Shown here piece by piece: positions 8,801-17,834 of a DNA stretch of 64,000 nt; position 1 is the first letter of the stretch, and every line of letters starts with the position of its first letter. The notes beneath the pieces were generated by a model. That model was not told the origin of the DNA. It made no database searches and saw only the letters and a program-made list of their open reading frames with translations. Source of the DNA: Mitsuaria sp. WAJ17 (GTDB taxonomy: Bacteria; Pseudomonadota; Gammaproteobacteria; Burkholderiales; Burkholderiaceae_C); assembly GCF_014174515.1 (NCBI RefSeq), contig NZ_JACJUG010000009.1, forward strand, positions 124,001-188,000. Direction: 5' to 3'. The position numbers and the translations under genes were made by a program.

Positions 8801-9654
8801 AGGCTTCTCGTGGCGAAGAAGCCCGAGGGGCGGAGGATCAAGACCAGCACGATCACCAGCAGGGCGACCAAATCGGCGAACTGATCCGAGAGCACAAAGG
8901 TCGTCAGCACCTCGGCGAAGCTCAGCACGAAGGCCGCCACAACAGCGCCAGGCAGGCTGCCCAGGCCGCCCAGGATGGCGATCGCAAACGCCTTCACCAG
9001 CCAGTAGGCCCAGATCGTTGGCACCAGGGTGATGGTGGGCGCTACCAGCGCGCCGGCCAGGGCGGCCAGCCCGGCGGCTATCACCACGGTGCCGCCCACG
9101 ACCCGCGAGGCATCCATACCCACCAGCAAGGCTCCCTGCCGGTTCTGCGCCACCGCGATGATGGAGCGCCCCTGGGACGTATGCCGCAGGTAGGCCCACA
9201 ACGCCGCCAGCAGCGCCAACGCCACAGGGAACAGCAGCATCTCCACATTCAGCAGCCTCACGCCCAGCAAGGTCTGGCTGCCTGACAGCAGGGCGGGAAC
9301 ACCGGTGCTGGTGGTGCCGAAGCCTGCCCGCAAGCACTGCTCGACGAACAGGGCCACCGCCAGCGTCATGACCATGACGTAGGACCCCGACTGCAGACGC
9401 CTGCGCAGCAGCACCACATGCAGCAGGGCTGCCACGGCGCAGGTGGACAGCACCGCCAGCGCCACGGCCGGCAGCAGCCAGCGCCCGCCGAACAGCGGGC
9501 CGTAAAACAGGTAGGTGAAGTAGCCCCCCAGCATGAACAGCGTGCCATGGGCCAGGTTCAACACGCCACCCACGGAGAACACCAGCACGAAGCCCACCGC
9601 CACCAGGGCATAGATGGCACCACGGCTGAGCGTGAACAAGGCGATCTCAAGCAT
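8797..9654 (-). CDS. livH: branched-chain amino acid-type ABC transporter permease LivH
   Basis: A 285-residue integral membrane permease with about eight hydrophobic segments and the LivH signatures GVLNLAHGTLFMLGGYFTYL and AILGGLGSLPGAVVAA. The ATG at 9654 is preceded by GAGG at a normal distance. It is the first gene of the minus-strand cluster livH-M-G-F-rid-binding protein-dehydrogenase-regulator. An AT-rich upstream region with inverted repeats (9736-9762) is the likely control site. Confidence 0.93.
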   Translation of the reverse strand: MLEIALFTLSRGAIYALVAVGFVLVFSVGGVLNLAHGTLFMLGGYFTYLFYGPLFGGRWLLPAVALAVLSTCAVAALLHVVLLRRRLQSGSYVMVMTLAVALFVEQCLRAGFGTTSTGVPALLSGSQTLLGVRLLNVEMLLFPVALALLAALWAYLRHTSQGRSIIAVAQNRQGALLVGMDASRVVGGTVVIAAGLAALAGALVAPTITLVPTIWAYWLVKAFAIAILGGLGSLPGAVVAAFVLSFAEVLTTFVLSDQFADLVALLVIVLVLILRPSGFFATRSL

Positions 9655-9735
9655 GGCGGCACCTCGCGGGAGAGGTGCGGTGGCAGGGTCTGGCCCTGCG
9701 GCCGGGGTGTGAGCACATGGAGAGCCTCCCGCGTC

Positions 9736-9762
9736 AATTTATGATGATAAATATAATAAATT
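9736..9762 (-). promoter_or_regulatory. AT-rich promoter/operator candidate upstream of livH
   Basis: An AT-rich island stands out in GC-rich surroundings. It holds two nested inverted repeats: AATTTAT (9736-9742) with ATAAATT (9756-9762), and the perfect palindrome arms ATTTAT (9737-9742) and ATAAAT (9747-9752) with a four-base spacer. On the minus strand a TTGAAT box is followed after 17 bases by ATAAAT, a plausible sigma-70 pair about 80 bases before livH. The palindrome would overlap the -10 region, as expected for a repressor such as the FCD regulator at 2459-3271. Binding is inferred only. Confidence 0.45.
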
Positions 9763-9930
9763 CAATGAGTCCATGTCCACTTCAAAAAAATAGGTAGTTA
9801 CCCCAGGCGACCCGTCTGGGCATTGTGAATGCCGGGGGGCAGGCGATGGCGGCGAGCGGCGCTGAGCTTGTTGCCAGCAGACAAGCTGGCTCGTTCGTGC
9901 CGGGCACATGGCTGGCACGACAGGGGTTGG

Positions 9931-9955
9931 AAAAAAAAAGAGAGCCGAAGCTCTC
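9931..9955 (-). terminator. Rho-independent terminator after guaA
   Basis: On the minus strand the stem GAGAGC/GCTCTC closes a TTCG tetraloop (plus coordinates 9940-9955) and is followed at once by nine T (9931-9939). This is a textbook intrinsic terminator. It would end the guaA transcript about 150 bases after the stop codon and insulate the downstream liv operon. Confidence 0.9.
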
Positions 9956-9990
9956 CTTTGCGTTGCAGCGCTTTGCTGCGTCTCTCTTCG

Positions 9991-10060
9991 GCGCTTGCAT
10001 GCGCTTCGGTGTCATCCGGTCTACTTCCACCACCCACCTCAGCGCTTGCATGCGCTTCGG
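9991..10060. repeat. direct repeat of a 19-base unit in the guaA 3' region
   Basis: The 19-base unit GCGCTTGCATGCGCTTCGG occurs at 9991-10009 and again at 10042-10060, with 51 bases between starts. It contains GCATGC and can form a small hairpin. Both copies lie inside the guaA 3' untranslated region between the hairpin at 10061-10110 and the terminator at 9931-9955. Two copies are too few for a CRISPR array. It may be a dispersed intergenic repeat. Confidence 0.6.
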
Positions 10061-10110
10061 AGTAATGAGGCACACAACAGTCCTCAGGACTGTTGTGTGT
10101 CCCCATTACT
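10061..10110 (-). terminator. long hairpin directly after the guaA stop codon
   Basis: CACACAACAGTCCT (10071-10084) and AGGACTGTTGTGTG (10086-10099) are exact inverted complements. A second outer pair, AGTAATG (10061-10067) and CATTACT (10104-10110), extends the structure with small internal mismatches, and the guaA stop lies within it. There is no T-run, so it is more likely an mRNA-stabilising 3' hairpin or a processing site than an intrinsic terminator; the true terminator is further on at 9931-9955. Confidence 0.65.
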
Positions 10111-11710
10111 CCCATTCAATGGTCGCAGGCGGCTTGCTCGAGACGTCGTAGGTCACGCGGTTGATGCCGCGCACCTCATTGATGATGCGCCCCGACACCT
10201 TCTTCAGCAGGCCGTAGGGCAGCTCGGCCCAGTCGGCGGTCATGAAATCGCTGGTCTGCACGGCGCGCAGGGCCACCACGTAGTCGTAGGTGCGGCCGTC
10301 CCCCATCACGCCCACGCTCTTCACCGGCAGGAAGACGGTGAAGGCCTGGCTGGTGAGGTCGTACCAGGTCTTGCCGGTGGCCTCGTCCTTCCAGTTGCGC
10401 AGCTCCTCGATGAAGATCGCGTCGGCACGGCGCAGCAGGTCGGCGTAGTCCTTCTTCACCTCGCCCAGGATGCGCACGCCCAGGCCCGGGCCCGGGAAGG
10501 GATGGCGGTAGACCATCTCATGCGGCAGGCCCAGGGCCACGCCCAACTCGCGGACCTCGTCCTTGAACAGCTCGCGCAGCGGCTCCAGCAGCTTCAGGCC
10601 CAACTGCTCCGGCAGGCCACCCACGTTGTGGTGGCTCTTGATGGTGGTGGCCTTCTTGGTCTTGGTGCCGCCGCTCTCGACCACGTCGGGGTAGATCGTG
10701 CCTTGAGCCAGGAACGTTGCGCCCTTGTGGCCTTGGCCGCTGGCCTTGAGCTTACCGGCCTCTGCCTTGAAGACATCGACGAAGAGACCACCGATGATCT
10801 TGCGCTTCTTCTCGGGGTCGGTGACGCCGGCCAACTGGCCCAGGAAGAGCTCGCTGGCGTCCACGCGGATCACGCGCGCATGCAGCTTGCCCTCGAACAT
10901 GTCCATGACCATGTCGCCCTCGTTGAGGCGCAGCAGGCCGTGATCGACGAAGACGCAGGTGAGCTGGTCGCCGATAGCGCGGTGGATCAGGGCCGCGGCC
11001 ACGCTGGAGTCCACGCCACCGGACAGGCCGAGGATCACTTCCTCGTCACCCACCTGCTCGCGGATCTTCTGGACGGCTTCCTCGATGTAGTCGCCCATGA
11101 TCCAGTCGCCCTTGCAGCCGGCGATCTCGCGCACGAAACGGTGCAGCAAGACCTGACCCTGCAGGGTATGCGTGACCTCGGGGTGGAACTGCACCGCGTA
11201 GTAGCCCTTGGCCTCGTTGGCCATGGCGGCGATGGGGCAGCTGGGCGTGGAGGCCATCAGCGTGAACCCCGGGGGCAGTGCGGTGACCTTGTCGCCATGG
11301 CTCATCCACACCTTCAACATGCCATGGCCCTCGGCCGTGGCGAAGTCCTGGATGCCGTCCAGCAGGCGGGTGTGGCCGTGGGCACGGACTTCGGAGTAGC
11401 CGAACTCGCGGGTGTCGCTCCACTCAACCTTGCCGCCCAGCTGCACCGCCATGGTCTGCATGCCGTAGCAGATGCCCAGCACGGGCACCCCCAGGTCCCA
11501 CACGGCCTGCGGCGCACGCAGCTCGTGGTCCTCGTAGGTCGATGCATGGCTGCCGGACAGGATGATGGCCTTGGGTGCAAAGCTGCGGATGAAGTCGTCC
11601 GACACGTCGTTCGGATGGATCTCGCAGTAGACATGGGTCTCGCGGACGCGGCGGGCGATCAGCTGGGTGACCTGGGAGCCGAAGTCGAGGATCAGGACTT
11701 TGTCATGCAT
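10106..11710 (-). CDS. guaA: GMP synthase (glutamine-hydrolysing)
   Basis: A 534-residue protein that converts XMP to GMP with glutamine and ATP. The class I amidotransferase domain comes first: [19 protein letters not shown], nucleophile C80 in GICYGMQ and the FHPEV histidine. The PP-loop ATP pyrophosphatase (GLSGGVDSS) is in the middle, and the GuaA dimerisation domain ends in PPATIEWE. I prefer the ATG at 11710 because it matches the family start; an in-frame GTG at 11722 directly abuts the MFS stop and would add four residues. It is the last gene of the guaB-MFS-guaA cluster. Confidence 0.97.
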   Translation of the reverse strand: MHDKVLILDFGSQVTQLIARRVRETHVYCEIHPNDVSDDFIRSFAPKAIILSGSHASTYEDHELRAPQAVWDLGVPVLGICYGMQTMAVQLGGKVEWSDTREFGYSEVRAHGHTRLLDGIQDFATAEGHGMLKVWMSHGDKVTALPPGFTLMASTPSCPIAAMANEAKGYYAVQFHPEVTHTLQGQVLLHRFVREIAGCKGDWIMGDYIEEAVQKIREQVGDEEVILGLSGGVDSSVAAALIHRAIGDQLTCVFVDHGLLRLNEGDMVMDMFEGKLHARVIRVDASELFLGQLAGVTDPEKKRKIIGGLFVDVFKAEAGKLKASGQGHKGATFLAQGTIYPDVVESGGTKTKKATTIKSHHNVGGLPEQLGLKLLEPLRELFKDEVRELGVALGLPHEMVYRHPFPGPGLGVRILGEVKKDYADLLRRADAIFIEELRNWKDEATGKTWYDLTSQAFTVFLPVKSVGVMGDGRTYDYVVALRAVQTSDFMTADWAELPYGLLKKVSGRIINEVRGINRVTYDVSSKPPATIEWE

Positions 11711-11722
11711 GGTGGTGCTCAC

Positions 11723-12997
11723 TCAGTGGCCGGCCGGCGCCGGTGCAGCGCTGGCCGAAGGTGTGGCCCGCGCGAAATGGCGCCAGGCGAAGAACAGCGA
11801 CAGTGCCTGCAGCAGGGCACAGAAGTAGAAGGGCGCGCCGGCCAGCCAGTTCGTGGGCGGCACGTCCGAGACGAGGTACATCAGGCCCGGGCCGATCACC
11901 GGCGCCAGCACCGCCATCACGCTGTTGAGCGAGGAGACGGCGCCCATGGTCTCGCCCTGGGTGCGGGCGTCAGCCGCGTTGGAGATCAGGCTTTGCAGCG
12001 CCGTGCCGGCGGCAAAGCCCAGCACGTTGACGACGATGGGCACGAACATCATCCAGCCCTCGGTCGCCCACCCCCAGAAGGCATTAGTGAGCACCGAGGA
12101 CGCCAGGCCCCATATCACCAGCTTGTGCGCCGCGAAGGCCTTCAGCAGGCGAGGCATCAGGAAGCCCTGCACGATGACCGACATCACGCCCACCGCGAAC
12201 AGCGACAGGCCGTTGGCCTTGGGGCCCCAGCCGAACTTGTGCGCCGTGTAGAGCACCCAGCTGCTGTGCAGGATCAGCTGCGCCAGGCCGCTCAGCCCGA
12301 GCACGAAGACCAGGCCGCCCACGCCCTTGAGCTTGCCCAGGCGGCCGAGCGCGCTGACCGGGTTGGCCTTGCGCCACTCGAAGGGGCGGCGGTTCTCGGG
12401 CTTGAGGGACTCCGGCAGCACGAAGAAGCCGTACAGCCAGTTCACCAGGGCCAGCGAACCGGCCACGAAAAAGGGCAGGTGCAGGTTGATGTCCCCCAGG
12501 ATGCCGCCCATGGCCGGCCCGAGGATGAAGCCCATGCCGAAGGCCGCGCCCAGCATGCCGAAACGCTTGGCGCGCTCTTCCGGCGCGCTGATGTCGGCCA
12601 CGTAGGCATTGGCGACGGCGGCATTGGCCTGCATCGCACCGCTGACCAGGCGCACGGCCACCAGCATCCACAAGGCGGTGGCGGTGGCGGTGACGAAGAA
12701 GCTCAGCGCCAGGCCGCAGAAGCCGATCAGCATCACCGGCCGGCGGCCGTAGCGGTCGGACAGCGAGCCCAGAATGGGCGAGCCGAAGAAGTTGGCGATG
12801 CCAAAGGCAAAGGCCACCGCCAGATAGGCCAGATTGTGCTCGGCCGGCGTACGGGCGAAGGTGCCCACCAGAGGCGGCAGCACCGGGATGATGAGGCCGA
12901 TGCTGATCATGTCGATCAGCACGGCAATCATGATGAAGAGCATCCCGGCCTGGCGCCCGGTCTTGGGAACGGGGGCCGGATTTTCAGACACGGTCAT
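11723..12997 (-). CDS. MFS transporter, TCR/Tet (drug:H+ antiporter) type
   Basis: A 424-residue protein with about twelve hydrophobic segments. Motif A, GSLSDRYGRRPVM, follows the second helix. The start region (LIDMISIGLIIPVLPPLVG) is that of tetracycline/multidrug-type antiporters of the inner membrane. It sits between guaB and guaA on the same strand, with 12 bases before the guaA ATG. The position suggests export of a purine-related compound or an inhibitor of GMP synthesis, but this is inference; no substrate can be assigned. A strong hairpin separates it from guaB. Confidence 0.85.
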   Translation of the reverse strand: MTVSENPAPVPKTGRQAGMLFIMIAVLIDMISIGLIIPVLPPLVGTFARTPAEHNLAYLAVAFAFGIANFFGSPILGSLSDRYGRRPVMLIGFCGLALSFFVTATATALWMLVAVRLVSGAMQANAAVANAYVADISAPEERAKRFGMLGAAFGMGFILGPAMGGILGDINLHLPFFVAGSLALVNWLYGFFVLPESLKPENRRPFEWRKANPVSALGRLGKLKGVGGLVFVLGLSGLAQLILHSSWVLYTAHKFGWGPKANGLSLFAVGVMSVIVQGFLMPRLLKAFAAHKLVIWGLASSVLTNAFWGWATEGWMMFVPIVVNVLGFAAGTALQSLISNAADARTQGETMGAVSSLNSVMAVLAPVIGPGLMYLVSDVPPTNWLAGAPFYFCALLQALSLFFAWRHFARATPSASAAPAPAGH

Positions 12998-13030
12998 TGC
13001 TTGTGCTCATGGCTGCTGCGGGCCGGAATG

Positions 13031-13062
13031 AAAGCAGGGGCGACCTGCGTCGCCCCTGCTTT
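13031..13062 (-). terminator. hairpin between guaB and the MFS gene
   Basis: A perfect 13-base-pair stem (AAAGCAGGGGCGA at 13031-13043 with TCGCCCCTGCTTT at 13050-13062) has a six-base loop. It lies 13 bases after the guaB stop. On the minus strand only three T follow the stem, so termination may be partial and set the ratio of guaB to the downstream MFS and guaA messages. Confidence 0.7.
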
Positions 13063-13074
13063 GCACCTGCCGGC

Positions 13075-14579
<1,505 letters not shown>

Positions 14580-14804
14580 GGGAAGTCGCGCGAGCCCTGC
14601 CCTGTCAGCCGTGAAAACCAGGCGCAAAGCCGGCTCAGCGGGGCCCAAACCGGGCAAGTCGTGAACTATGGCCTTGGCTTCACCACAGATGGCCACTAGC
14701 GTCAAGGCAGTTTCACATTCACTGACAACTGCAGGGGTCTGGACCCGCATCAAGCGACGGGGCCCGCCCTACACTTTGCTTGATTGACTCGGAAAAGAAC
14801 TGAC

Positions 14805-15335
14805 ATGTCGTTGCGCCTCTCTCCCTGCCTTCAACTGCTGTCTTTGAGCGCATTGCTGCTGTTCGGCCCTGCGGCCGAGGCTCAGTGGAAATGGAAGGAC
14901 GCCAACGGCAAGATCCAGTACAGCGATCTCCCCCCGCCCGCCAGCGTGGCGGACAAGGACATCCTGCAGCGCCCGCCCGGCACTCGCGCCACCGTCGTGC
15001 CCTATGGCTCGGCCCAGGCCGCCGCCGCCAGCGCCGCTGCTGCCGCCTCCGCCAATGCTGCGGCCAAGGATGCCGCCAAGAAGGACGCCGAGCAGCAGGG
15101 CCAGGCCAAGAAGGAGGCCGACCAGGCCCAGGCTCGCCAGGCCGAGGAGGCCAAGAAGATGGCCGCCGCACGCGCCGAGAACTGCCAACGCGCGCGCCAG
15201 AACCTGGTGCTGCTGGACACCGGCCTGCGGGTGTCAACCCTCAATGCGGCCGGCGAAACGGTCTTCATGGACGACAAGCAGCGCGCCGCCGAACGCGAAC
15301 GTGTGCAGGGCATCGTCAAGAGCGACTGCCGCTGA
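14805..15335 (+). CDS. exported DUF4124-domain protein
   Basis: A 176-residue protein with an N-terminal signal peptide (hydrophobic residues 7-22, then PAAEAQ). The mature part starts WKWKDANGKIQYSDLPPP, the DUF4124 motif common in Burkholderiales envelope proteins of unknown function. An Ala/Lys/Gln-rich segment at about residues 70-125 is predicted helical or coiled coil. The ATG at 14805 is chosen because it puts the basic residue right before the signal core. It converges with rnfH, leaving a 13-base gap. Confidence 0.8.
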   Translation: MSLRLSPCLQLLSLSALLLFGPAAEAQWKWKDANGKIQYSDLPPPASVADKDILQRPPGTRATVVPYGSAQAAAASAAAAASANAAAKDAAKKDAEQQGQAKKEADQAQARQAEEAKKMAAARAENCQRARQNLVLLDTGLRVSTLNAAGETVFMDDKQRAAERERVQGIVKSDCR

Positions 15336-15348
15336 GCCCCTTCGCTCC

Positions 15349-15702
15349 TCAGGCGCCCGACCTGCCCCCAAGCGGCCGATGCCGCGAGACGATGCGCCGC
15401 CCCGTGGCCCGGTAGCGCAGGCGCCGGGCCTCCTTGGGATCCACCGTCAGAGGCCTGTACACCTCCACGCGATCGTGATCCCGCAGCACGGTCTCCAAGG
15501 CCTGCTGACGGCCCCACACCCCCACGCAGAGCGGCCCGCCTGCCTCCAGACCGGCACGGTCCAGGGCGAAGCGCGGCGAGGCCGCCAAGGCCTGCGACAC
15601 CGTGCTGCCGGCCGCGAGCATCAGGGGCTCGGCAAGGACGCATCCCGGCCGCGGGCTCCAGACCAGCTCGATGCGAAGCATGGCCTGCTCAGCGGGATCC
15701 AT
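15349..15702 (-). CDS. rnfH: RnfH family protein (UPF0125)
   Basis: A 117-residue protein with a ubiquitin-like/ThiS-like fold. It starts MDPAEQAMLRIELVW and contains VGVWGRQ and DRVEVYRPLTVDPKEARR, the latter being the family signature. Its function is unsettled; homologues are encoded next to ratA in gamma- and betaproteobacteria. The start codon lies 14 bases inside the end of ratA, with GAGG upstream, indicating coupling. An internal ATG at 15681 is a less likely start. Confidence 0.88.
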   Translation of the reverse strand: MDPAEQAMLRIELVWSPRPGCVLAEPLMLAAGSTVSQALAASPRFALDRAGLEAGGPLCVGVWGRQQALETVLRDHDRVEVYRPLTVDPKEARRLRYRATGRRIVSRHRPLGGRSGA

Positions 15703-16144
15703 AGACCACCTCGGCCCGCTTGACAAAGGAGTCCACAAAGGTCGCGGCAATGCGATCGAAGACGGGGCTCACCACAGCTTCGAGCGCCGCGCTGGAAAAG
15801 GCGTAGTGCAGCTCGAACTCGACTTTGCAGGCCTGCGGAGCCTGGCCCGGTGCCGCGCCCAGGGGCAGGAAGGTCCAGTCGCCCTCCAGCACCGAGAAGG
15901 GCCCATCGACCAGACGCATGGCCACCCGCTCATGGCCCTCGTAGGTGTTGCGCGTCGAGAAGGACTGGCGCACCCCGGCAATGGACAGGCCCACGCGCGC
16001 CGTGACGCCATCCTCATGCGTCTCCAGCACCTCGGCGCGGTCGCACCAGGGCAGGAACTCGGGATAGCGGGGAACGGCCGTCACCAGGTCATGCATTTCC
16101 TGGGGCGTGTACCAGAGCAGAACGGACTTCTTCACATGCTTCAT
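15689..16144 (-). CDS. ratA: RatA/Coq10-type START-domain protein
   Basis: A 151-residue SRPBCC (START-like) protein: MKHVKKSVLLWYTPQEMHDLV, then YPEFLPWCDRAEV and a C-terminal FDRIAATFVDSFVKRAE. The family includes E. coli RatA, reported to bind 50S subunits, and mitochondrial Coq10, which binds ubiquinone; the latter role is at least as likely. It is divergent from smpB, the usual arrangement, and its start codon overlaps an inverted repeat at 16143-16162. Confidence 0.9.
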   Translation of the reverse strand: MKHVKKSVLLWYTPQEMHDLVTAVPRYPEFLPWCDRAEVLETHEDGVTARVGLSIAGVRQSFSTRNTYEGHERVAMRLVDGPFSVLEGDWTFLPLGAAPGQAPQACKVEFELHYAFSSAALEAVVSPVFDRIAATFVDSFVKRAEVVYGSR

Positions 16145-16162
16145 ACAATGCCGGGATTGTAT
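16143..16162. promoter_or_regulatory. inverted repeat in the ratA/smpB divergent region
   Basis: ATACAAT (16143-16149) and ATTGTAT (16156-16162) are perfect inverted arms with a six-base spacer. Each strand therefore reads TACAAT, one mismatch from a -10 box. The element covers the ratA start codon and lies 28 bases before smpB. It could be a bidirectional promoter core or an operator. If it is the ratA -10 box, the ratA mRNA would be nearly leaderless. Confidence 0.4.
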
Positions 16163-16190
16163 TGGCCGCTTGCGGCCCGAATGAACCTCC

Positions 16191-16655
16191 ATGTCCATCG
16201 CAGAAAACCGCCGCGCCCGATTTGAATACCACATCGAAGAGCAGTACGAGGCCGGCATCGTGCTGGAGGGCTGGGAGGTCAAGGCCATCCGCGAAGGCCA
16301 GGTGCAGTTGCCGGATGGCTATGTGCTGATCAAGGACGGCGAGCTCTTCCTCATCGGCTGCCGCATCAACCCGCTGCGCACCGCCTCCACCCACGTCAAC
16401 CCGCTGGCCGACCGCACGCGCAAGCTGCTGATGAAGCGGGAGCAGATCCGCCGCCTCATCGGCAAGGTGGAACAGCGCGGCTACACCATCGTGCCGCTGA
16501 ACCTGCACTACAAGGACGGACGGGTGAAGGTGGAGATCGCGCTGGCCAAGGGCAAGGCGCAGCATGACAAGCGCGAGACCGAGAAGAAGCGCGACTGGGA
16601 ACGCGAGAAGGGCCGCCTGATGCGCCACAAGGTTGGCGGCCCCGCCAAGGACTGA
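16191..16655 (+). CDS. smpB: SsrA (tmRNA)-binding protein SmpB
   Basis: A 154-residue protein that escorts tmRNA to stalled ribosomes for trans-translation. The beta-barrel core is clear ([31 protein letters not shown]). The basic C-terminal tail ([20 protein letters not shown]) is the part that probes the mRNA channel. Length is typical. No clear Shine-Dalgarno precedes the ATG at 16191. The tmRNA gene is not in this window. Confidence 0.97.
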   Translation: MSIAENRRARFEYHIEEQYEAGIVLEGWEVKAIREGQVQLPDGYVLIKDGELFLIGCRINPLRTASTHVNPLADRTRKLLMKREQIRRLIGKVEQRGYTIVPLNLHYKDGRVKVEIALAKGKAQHDKRETEKKRDWEREKGRLMRHKVGGPAKD

Positions 16656-16742
16656 TCCCCGCTGAGCTCGACAGACGCCATCAGACACACCCGCAACGCC
16701 GCATTCGGCCCATACTGTCCCCATCCCTCCAGGAGGACAGCC

Positions 16743-17834
16743 ATGCCCCACCCCAGCCTCCCCACGGACGTCTTGCTGGCCCTGCTGCGCCGCGCGCCCA
16801 AGGCCGAGTTGCATCTGCACATCGAAGGCACGCTGGAGCCTGAGATGATGTTCGCGCTGGCGATGCGCAACGGCATCACCCTGCCTTACCCCGACGTCGC
16901 CGCTCTGCGTCGGGCCTACGACTTCCAGAACCTGCAGAGCTTCCTGGACCTCTACTACGCCGGGGCCAGCGTGCTGCTGCAGGCCCGCGACTTCGAGGAC
17001 CTGGCCTGGGCCTACTTCCAGCGCGCCCGGGCCGACGGCTGCGTGCGCTGCGAGATCTTCTTCGATCCCCAGACCCACACCGACCGCGGCGTGCCCCTGC
17101 CTCTCGTGATGCAGGGCCTCAACACGGCCATCGCGCGTGCGCGGCGCGAGCTGGGACTCAGCGTGGGCCTGATCCCCTGCTTCCTGCGCCATCTCAGCGA
17201 GGAGGCCGCGCTGGACACGCTGGAGGCCCTCAAGCCTTTCCGCGAGGACTTGCTCGGTGTGGGCCTGGACAGCAGCGAGCTGGGCCACCCCCCCGAGCAG
17301 TTCGCGATGGTCTTCGCCGCCGCGGGCGCGCTAGGCCTGCACCGCGTGGCGCATGCCGGCGAGGAGGGCCCGCCAGCCTACATCTGGGATGCCCTGCTGA
17401 GCCTGCATGCCGAGCGCATCGACCATGGCGTGCGCTGCCTGGAGGACGCTGCGCTCGTCGCCCACCTGCGCCAGGCAGGCACGCCGTTGACGGTCTGCCC
17501 GCTGTCCAACGTCAAGCTGCGCGTGGTGCAGCGGCTGGAGGAGCACTGCCTGCCGCAGTTGCTGGCCGAGGGCCTGCGTGCCCTGGTCAACGCCGACGAC
17601 CCGGCCTATTTCGGCGGCTACCTGATGGACAACATCGAAGCCTGCGTCCGCGCCATGCCGCAATTGGGCCTGGCCGAATGGCACCGACTGTTGGACAACA
17701 GCCTGGCGGCCAGCTTCGCGCCGGACGCCGACAAGATCGCCTGGCGCGCGCGGCTGGCGCGGGACTTCGCCACCGTCGGCTTCGACCCCGGCTTCGACCC
17801 GGACGCCCCCGCGGACCTCAGCCCAGACGCCTGA
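16743..17834 (+). CDS. adenine deaminase of the adenosine deaminase family
   Basis: A 363-residue metal-dependent hydrolase. The zinc motif is HLHIEGT (H24, H26), followed by RHLSEEAALDTLE, GLDSSELGHPP, VAHAGEEGPP and NADDPAYFGGY. The GHPP and DDPAYFGGY segments resemble the bacterial/fungal adenine deaminase subgroup (Aah1-like) rather than classical adenosine deaminase, so hypoxanthine production from adenine is the better guess. GGAGG before the ATG supports the start. The last 17 bases overlap the end of the convergent metC-like gene. Confidence 0.88.
   Translation: MPHPSLPTDVLLALLRRAPKAELHLHIEGTLEPEMMFALAMRNGITLPYPDVAALRRAYDFQNLQSFLDLYYAGASVLLQARDFEDLAWAYFQRARADGCVRCEIFFDPQTHTDRGVPLPLVMQGLNTAIARARRELGLSVGLIPCFLRHLSEEAALDTLEALKPFREDLLGVGLDSSELGHPPEQFAMVFAAAGALGLHRVAHAGEEGPPAYIWDALLSLHAERIDHGVRCLEDAALVAHLRQAGTPLTVCPLSNVKLRVVQRLEEHCLPQLLAEGLRALVNADDPAYFGGYLMDNIEACVRAMPQLGLAEWHRLLDNSLAASFAPDADKIAWRARLARDFATVGFDPGFDPDAPADLSPDA

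Noticed and set aside
9991..10060. CRISPR array
   Set aside because: Only two repeat copies, with unequal context and no cas genes.
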